Shown one piece after another: positions 61,601 through 64,000 of a stretch of 64,000 bases of DNA. A program made the translations under genes and the position numbers. The number at the start of each line of letters is the position of its first letter. Position 1 is the stretch's first letter. Below the pieces are notes generated by a model, which saw only the letters and a program-made list of their open reading frames with translations, was not told where the DNA came from and searched no databases. This stretch comes from Lotus japonicus. Its lineage: Eukaryota; Streptophyta; Magnoliopsida; Fabales; Fabaceae. Location of the stretch: positions 15,852,369 through 15,916,368 of the forward strand of contig NC_080044.1 of NCBI RefSeq assembly GCF_012489685.1. The letters are read 5' to 3'.

Positions 61601-63864
61601 TTTTTCTTTTTCTGGGTTCTGTTTCTTTTAAACCTTTTTATTAGACTATTTGAAGTCAATATTATTCAGTTAAAACTTCAAAGGGATAAATTTAATATAT
61701 GAAGTGGTTGTACTTGTAGCCAATTGATTTGAACATTGATGAGGAGACATTAATGAAAATTGTGTCATTTTGGAGATCATCCCTTAGTGCTTCAGAGAGT
61801 CAGCGCTACTATTTCGATCATTTTGAAGTTCATCCAATAAAGGTTTTCCTTCTTCCTTAATGTCTGTCTTTCTTTGAGTACTTTACCTTAATTAATGACA
61901 GAGACTATTTATGGCTTAATTGCTTGGAGATGACTCTCAACAAATGTATATTTGTAACATGAACATAAGATTTTATGCACTTGTATCGCTTGATTATAAG
62001 TGTTAGACTATATCAAAATATCTTATGATGTCTTTCTTGATATTATCTTATATTACCTCTTAGGATTATTATTTTTTGGTACATCGGAAAATCTTAGGAG
62101 CAAATAACCGCTCAACAACATACATGAGCAAATATAATCATATCCTTGATTACAAGGATTAAAACTAAGCTAAATCAGAAAGTAAATAATCTATGAGCCC
62201 ATTTCGATATGTACCAAAGAGCTCTTATTGTAGCTTCTCTACTAAAAAATGAACAATTTCAAATGGGCTCTGTATACCACATGTGTTGACCTTTAGGAAG
62301 CTAATGCTATTCAACAATATTCCACAACTATTTCAAAATATAGCGGTGTTTTGTAGATCATTGCAAACTTTATTCCTGGGGAACCACGTTCAAGTTATAG
62401 CTCAGCTCAGGAGGCTCTAAGGTCCTTAATTCATAGTGTGGTTAAGGTTTGTTTAAGATACTTCATTTACCTCTTTTTATCTTCTAAACCCTGATTTATA
62501 CTCATGTACCAAGTCATCTTAAATCCTTGTTTTTTTCTTTGCAGGTGCCTTCCATAAAAAGTAGGGTAGTTGAACTGAATGGGGTTCTGATTACCCATGC
62601 TCTGATAACTATGCGTGAATTATTTATTAAGTGTGCTCAACATTATTCATGGTAAGCCTATGATGTACTTTGTTTTCAGTTTTGTATCAGAGTTATGACT
62701 GAAAATTGAAGAGCTTGTCCAGGTATACTATGAGGGCCATATATATTGCTAAAGGAAGCACCCTTCTTCCTCCAGAGTTTGTATCTATTTTTGATGACCT
62801 GGCTTCATCATCTCTTGATGTCTTCTTTGATCCATCCCGCGGGTTAGCAAATTTTCCAGGATTCACTTTAGGTATATAATATCCTCTGTTAGTTTCCTGT
62901 TTGCTCCCACTTATATTTCCTATCTTACACTTATTTTGTGTTAGGACTTACGAGCCCAAAAATAGATACATATCTGTTAGAGAGAGAGGGGGGGGGGGGG
63001 GGAGAGAGCTTCGGTAATGTTTTATTAAATTTGTAGTAGTTGAATTTCATATGGGAATTGTACACTAAACCATTGTTGAAATTATAGGGAGTGGTGGACT
63101 AAGGGGATTACAAGATATCCTACTTATTTACATTATTTCTAACATTATATTCTAATGCTCCAAGACAAGGTAGTTATGAATTATCCTCAAACTCACATTC
63201 TGGTAGATAATCAGGAAGGTTACTCGCTTATTTCTCAAATAGTTTCTGTCTACTATGTACAGACTGATACTTAGTTCTGCTGTTTCAAATATGACATTAG
63301 GAATGATATTCTTATTGTACTTGTTTGTTTTTCTTTGTTATTGATCAGGTACTTTCAAGTTGATAAGTAAATGTATCAAAGGTAAAGGTTTTTCAGGGAC
63401 AAAGCGCTACTTTGGTGATCTAGGGAAAACTGTAAGTTTTTAGCTCCATGCTATCTGTAAATTTTTCATTGAATCGCAAATGTGATCATGGAGTATCACC
63501 ATATTAATCAATTTATGATGGATCAACAGTTGAGATCAGCTGGTTCCAATATAGCTTTTGCAGCTGTAGCAGAAATATCAGACTCTGTTCTGAAAGGTGC
63601 AGAGGCAAATGGTTTCGATGGATTGGTATAAAATTATCACCTTTCTCTTATTAATTTGGTTTCTTTTATTTAAACAGAGACTTATACTCTATTATATTAC
63701 TATGTGGTTGATATTTTGCATTTTTGACATTAATTTTCAAGATGAGTGGCTTTCACCAAGGAATTCTAAAATTGGCTATGGAGCCATCATTTCTTGGAAC
63801 TGCATTGATGGAAGGCGGTCCAGATAGAAAGATATTGCTTGATCAAAGTCCAGGTGTTGATGAG
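32934..63864 (+). CDS. VPS13-like bridge-type lipid-transfer protein, 33 exons, runs off the window
   Basis: Exons: 32934-33214, 33332-33428, 33732-35938, 38600-38714, 39044-39913, 40116-40389, 40461-40861, 41025-41151, 41231-41355, 41915-42543, 42641-42758, 42852-42968, 43194-43285, 43801-43952, 44424-44479, 48175-48388, 56920-57339, 57413-57690, 57806-57891, 57977-58063, 58194-58455, 58527-58946, 59032-59128, 59834-60153, 61151-61267, 61405-61572, 61720-61842, 62357-62446, 62545-62651, 62723-62871, 63349-63431, 63530-63625, 63742-63864. Phases agree throughout: 2967 codons, no stop. The N-terminus is chorein-like ([14 protein letters not shown]). Residues about 1890-2510 are the VAB/SHR-BD (DUF1162) region ([33 protein letters not shown]). 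Exons 24-33 lead into VPS13_C ([15 protein letters not shown]). The family moves lipids between membranes at contact sites. From memory it is closest to At3g50380 (VPS13X). Exon 1/2 alternative: donor after 33217. Confidence 0.93.
36160..37560 (+). mobile_element. Ty1/copia remains in VPS13-like intron 3 (LTR, primer site, gag)
   Basis: Two LTR-primer junctions are visible on the plus strand: TGGAATTAGAGCTC near 36469, after LTR-like sequence from about 36200, and TGGTATGCAGAGC near 36900, after a (CT)n-bearing LTR. Then a decayed copia gag follows: ATGGCTTCC at 36929, [12 protein letters not shown] (near 37070-37105), a stop, [14 protein letters not shown], and further pieces to about 37540 with many frame changes. 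No pol remains. The host intron is 2661 bases long, mostly because of this and the next element. Confidence 0.7.
36848..36881. repeat. (CT)n microsatellite
   Basis: A run of about 17 CT units lies in the LTR-like sequence of the copia remains. Similar (TC)n runs occur in other LTR-like pieces at about 41740-41780 and 49255-49280. Confidence 0.9.
37651..38002 (+). mobile_element. TRIM-type miniature LTR element in intron 3
   Basis: Two similar direct repeats of about 110 bases (37651-37765 and 37892-38002) share GAGAAGTCCC, CATAAAGGGTAGA and CAACCCT. Directly after the first is a degraded primer site (ATAGTATTAGAACC, compare TGGTATCAGAGCC), and directly before the second is a purine tract (GTGTGAGGGGG). 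The internal part is about 120 bases and non-coding. This is the TRIM layout, but the target duplication is not clear. Confidence 0.65.
41530..41806 (+). repeat. Solo LTR-like sequence in intron 9
   Basis: The intron contains a segment with TATATAAGAGCTTGG-type promoter sequence, an A/T-rich 3' processing-like region and a long (TC)n run ending ATCAATTCAACA. This resembles a copia LTR. No second LTR or target duplication was found; limits are approximate. Confidence 0.45.
44575..44827 (-). repeat. Copia LTR-like part, left of nested elements (intron 15)
   Basis: Sequence beginning TGAAAATAAGACTT lies where the 3' LTR of the minus-strand copia relic (coding part 47520-47965) should be. It is cut by the DNA element at 44828-47468, and its rest may be 47469-47520. 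The assignment is by position and TG start, not by comparison with a second LTR. Confidence 0.4.
45292..47134. mobile_element. hAT-type MITE with 8-bp target duplication, split by the palindrome
   Basis: Ends are CAGGCTTGTTAATAGCG at 45300 and, reverse-complemented, CAGGGTTGTTAATGGCG at 47126. GGCAGAGC is duplicated at 45292-45299 and 47127-47134. The interior is built from GCGCTATAGCGG-like palindromic words. Minus the insertion at 45410-47061 (and one TSD copy) the MITE is about 170 bases. A partial relative (AGCTAATAGCGCGCTGTAG) lies near 59301. Confidence 0.8.
45405..47066. mobile_element. Palindromic LTR-retroelement derivative with 5-bp target duplication
   Basis: The insert 45410-47061 starts TGTAACATCCCG and ends, reverse-complemented, TGTAACGCCCCG. 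ATAGC is duplicated at 45405-45409 and 47062-47066. Positions about 45499-46264 and 46279-47061 are near-perfect inverted arms around a 14-base loop (46265-46278), differing by scattered changes and one gap of about 11 bases. Each arm carries an internal coding-like segment ([33 protein letters not shown]) followed outward by LTR-like sequence. The left arm alone continues into a primer site (GCTCTGATACCAC, 45482-45494) and about 70 bases to its terminus. It reads as an inverted duplication of a 3' retroelement piece, inserted as one unit. Confidence 0.8.
47520..47965 (-). pseudogene. Copia RNase H C-terminal relic (intron 15)
   Basis: The minus strand reads [14 protein letters not shown], then after a frame change [22 protein letters not shown], a stop, and [13 protein letters not shown] with [10 protein letters not shown] near the end. 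This is the Ty1/copia RNase H tail, the same region as 51040-51540 of the young element but clearly diverged, so it is from another, older family. Confidence 0.8.
48680..49650 (+). mobile_element. RTE-type LINE 3' end with (TTG)n tail (intron 16)
   Basis: The plus strand carries the C-terminal LINE sequence [18 protein letters not shown] (48808-48870), a decayed middle, and after an interruption [15 protein letters not shown] (49302-49350) and [17 protein letters not shown] sequence. It ends with GGCCTCACTTAGTGGGATAA (49530-49561) followed by (TTG)n with a TGC block. That 3' sequence and tail are characteristic of plant RTE elements. It is 5'-truncated and cannot code. Confidence 0.75.
48988..49295 (+). 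repeat. Solo LTR-like insertion inside the LINE
   Basis: The LINE reading is interrupted between GTAGCTT and GCGTCTATTGAG by about 308 bases that start TGATAGGTACC and end CCCATCA, with a TATA-like region (TTATAAATAAG) and a (CT)n run at 49255-49280. The flanks AGCTT and GGCGT agree at three of five bases, so a duplication is only suggestive. It looks like a solo LTR. Confidence 0.5.
49568..49652 (+). repeat. (TTG)n/(TGC)n microsatellite tail
   Basis: Trinucleotide repeats grow out of the LINE 3' end: mostly TTG, with five consecutive TGC units in the middle. Confidence 0.9.
50759..51024 (-). repeat. Young copia 3' LTR
   Basis: Begins TGTTGAAAACTG and ends GTACTCTAATA; ends TA rather than the usual CA. 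Nearly identical to 55787-56052. Confidence 0.95.
51038..55715 (-). pseudogene. Copia gag-pol polyprotein, single frameshift
   Basis: The main frame runs from ATG at 55715 to 51579 (1378 codons); the RNase H part (51538-51038) is in another frame. In order: gag with [12 protein letters not shown] near residue 30, an RGG-rich stretch near 275-315, zinc knuckle [14 protein letters not shown] near 318-331, protease DSGA near 468, HHCC zinc site near 648-682, integrase core with [14 protein letters not shown] and SVERKH between about 705 and 810, and reverse transcriptase with YVDD near the C-terminal fifth. The second frame has [19 protein letters not shown] and ADIFTKAL of RNase H. The frame breaks near 51640-51625, after VCQFL, apparently through a small deletion. 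Otherwise I see no stop. Confidence 0.95.
55787..56052 (-). repeat. Young copia 5' LTR
   Basis: Same sequence as the other LTR except for two substitutions. It lies beside the primer-binding site, so it would drive minus-strand transcription. Confidence 0.95.
58986..59000. other. T/C-rich 3' splice region before exon 23
   Basis: The polypyrimidine run TTCTCTTTTTCTCCTTGTCT precedes the exon 23 acceptor at 59030-59031 and supports that boundary. Confidence 0.4.
59296..59345. repeat. Partial hAT-type MITE end in intron 23
   Basis: GGTAGCTAATAGCGCGCTGTAGTGG resembles the left end of the MITE at 45300. No right end or target duplication was found nearby. Confidence 0.35.
59523..59782 (+). mobile_element. 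TRIM relic in intron 23
   Basis: Similar direct repeats of about 60 bases (59523-59588 and 59722-59782) both contain AGATGTAAAA and a TTTAAGCTCTTG/CTTAAGCTTTTTG block. A primer site (TGGTATCATAACC) follows the first at 59589. The middle contains AGCCCAAAGGACTCTTGGAC, also found in the TRIM of intron 24, so the two are related. No target duplication was resolved. Confidence 0.6.
60290..60470 (-). repeat. LTR-like fragment in intron 24
   Basis: The sequence GTAGCTGTAACTGCCATAGCTAACTCTAACTGATACTAACAG resembles, loosely, the 3' parts of copia LTRs read on the minus strand. It lies directly left of the TRIM. Limits are unclear. Confidence 0.3.
60466..60765 (+). mobile_element. TRIM element with 5-bp target duplication in intron 24
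   Basis: LTR-like repeats of 79 and 78 bases (60471-60549 and 60683-60760) share CCTTTACCCAACA and GATTCATGAYA-like ends. GTAAC is duplicated at 60466-60470 and 60761-60765. The primer site TGGTATCAGAGTC is at 60550-60562, and the purine tract GTGAGGGGGTG lies just before the right repeat. The whole is 290 bases and non-coding. Confidence 0.85.
62981..63009. repeat. (GA)n and poly-G run in intron 30
   Basis: AGAGAGAGA is followed by about 14 G and then GAGAGAG. The length of such a run is easily misread in sequencing. Confidence 0.85.
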
Positions 63865-64000
63865 GTAATCCATAATTTTGTTACGTCTTTGGTGTTTTAT
63901 GGTTATTTTGAATTATATTGAGAATCTGTCTCATTCCCTTGGGTTGTGTGCTTCTACTTGTAAGCCTGTATCTCATTCTAACCATCAATAATAGATTCAC

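Noticed and set aside
1..64000. CRISPR array, bacterial-type operon or defence system
   Set aside because: The sequence is plant nuclear DNA with spliced genes; no regularly spaced repeats or prokaryotic gene order were seen.

Overview
This window is plant nuclear DNA, most likely from a papilionoid legume. Every host gene has many introns with plant GT-AG sites, intergenic DNA is AT-rich, and the repeats are typical of plants: Stowaway, PIF/Harbinger, hAT and MULE DNA elements, Ty1/copia and Ty3/gypsy retrotransposons with tRNA-iMet primer sites, TRIMs, and an RTE-type LINE ending in (TTG)n. The legume assignment rests on repeat appearance and gene resemblance and is an inference; no species is claimed.

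Three host genes are supported. (1) Minus strand, 1166-5583: a prolyl-oligopeptidase-family (S9) protein resembling Arabidopsis At5g66960. Ten exons join in frame; the last exon lies beyond the left edge. (2) Minus strand, 6705-12623: a complete eight-exon extra-large G-protein alpha subunit (XLG) of 873 residues. (3) Plus strand, 32934 to beyond the right edge: a VPS13-like bridge-type lipid-transfer protein. Its 33 recognisable exons join in one open frame of 2967 codons. Its introns hold about two thirds of the gene span and most of the retrotransposons.

Layout: 1-13.3 kb is the two minus-strand genes. 13.4-20.4 kb is a DNA-transposon belt: a Stowaway MITE, a PIF/Harbinger element with a broken transposase and a Myb/SANT-like partner gene, a LINE end, and a 419-bp hAT-type MITE with an exact 8-bp target duplication. 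20.9-31.8 kb is a three-layer nest: a MULE transposase relic split by a hAT element, itself split by a Ty3/gypsy element. 32.9-64 kb is the VPS13-like gene. Intron 3 holds copia and TRIM remains. Intron 15 holds a four-layer nest whose core is a near-perfect palindrome of about 1.5 kb. Intron 16 holds a LINE, an old non-autonomous copia-like element, and inside that a young copia element. Introns 23 and 24 hold TRIMs.

No microbial defence system, CRISPR array or operon is present. The most unusual items are the intronic palindrome with its own 5-bp target duplication, the gypsy element whose LTRs are about 99% identical although its coding interior is dead, the near-intact young copia element in an intron, and the S9-family protein whose catalytic Asp position appears to be Asn. 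All exon boundaries were derived by reading splice sites and phases by hand; no alignment or search was run.
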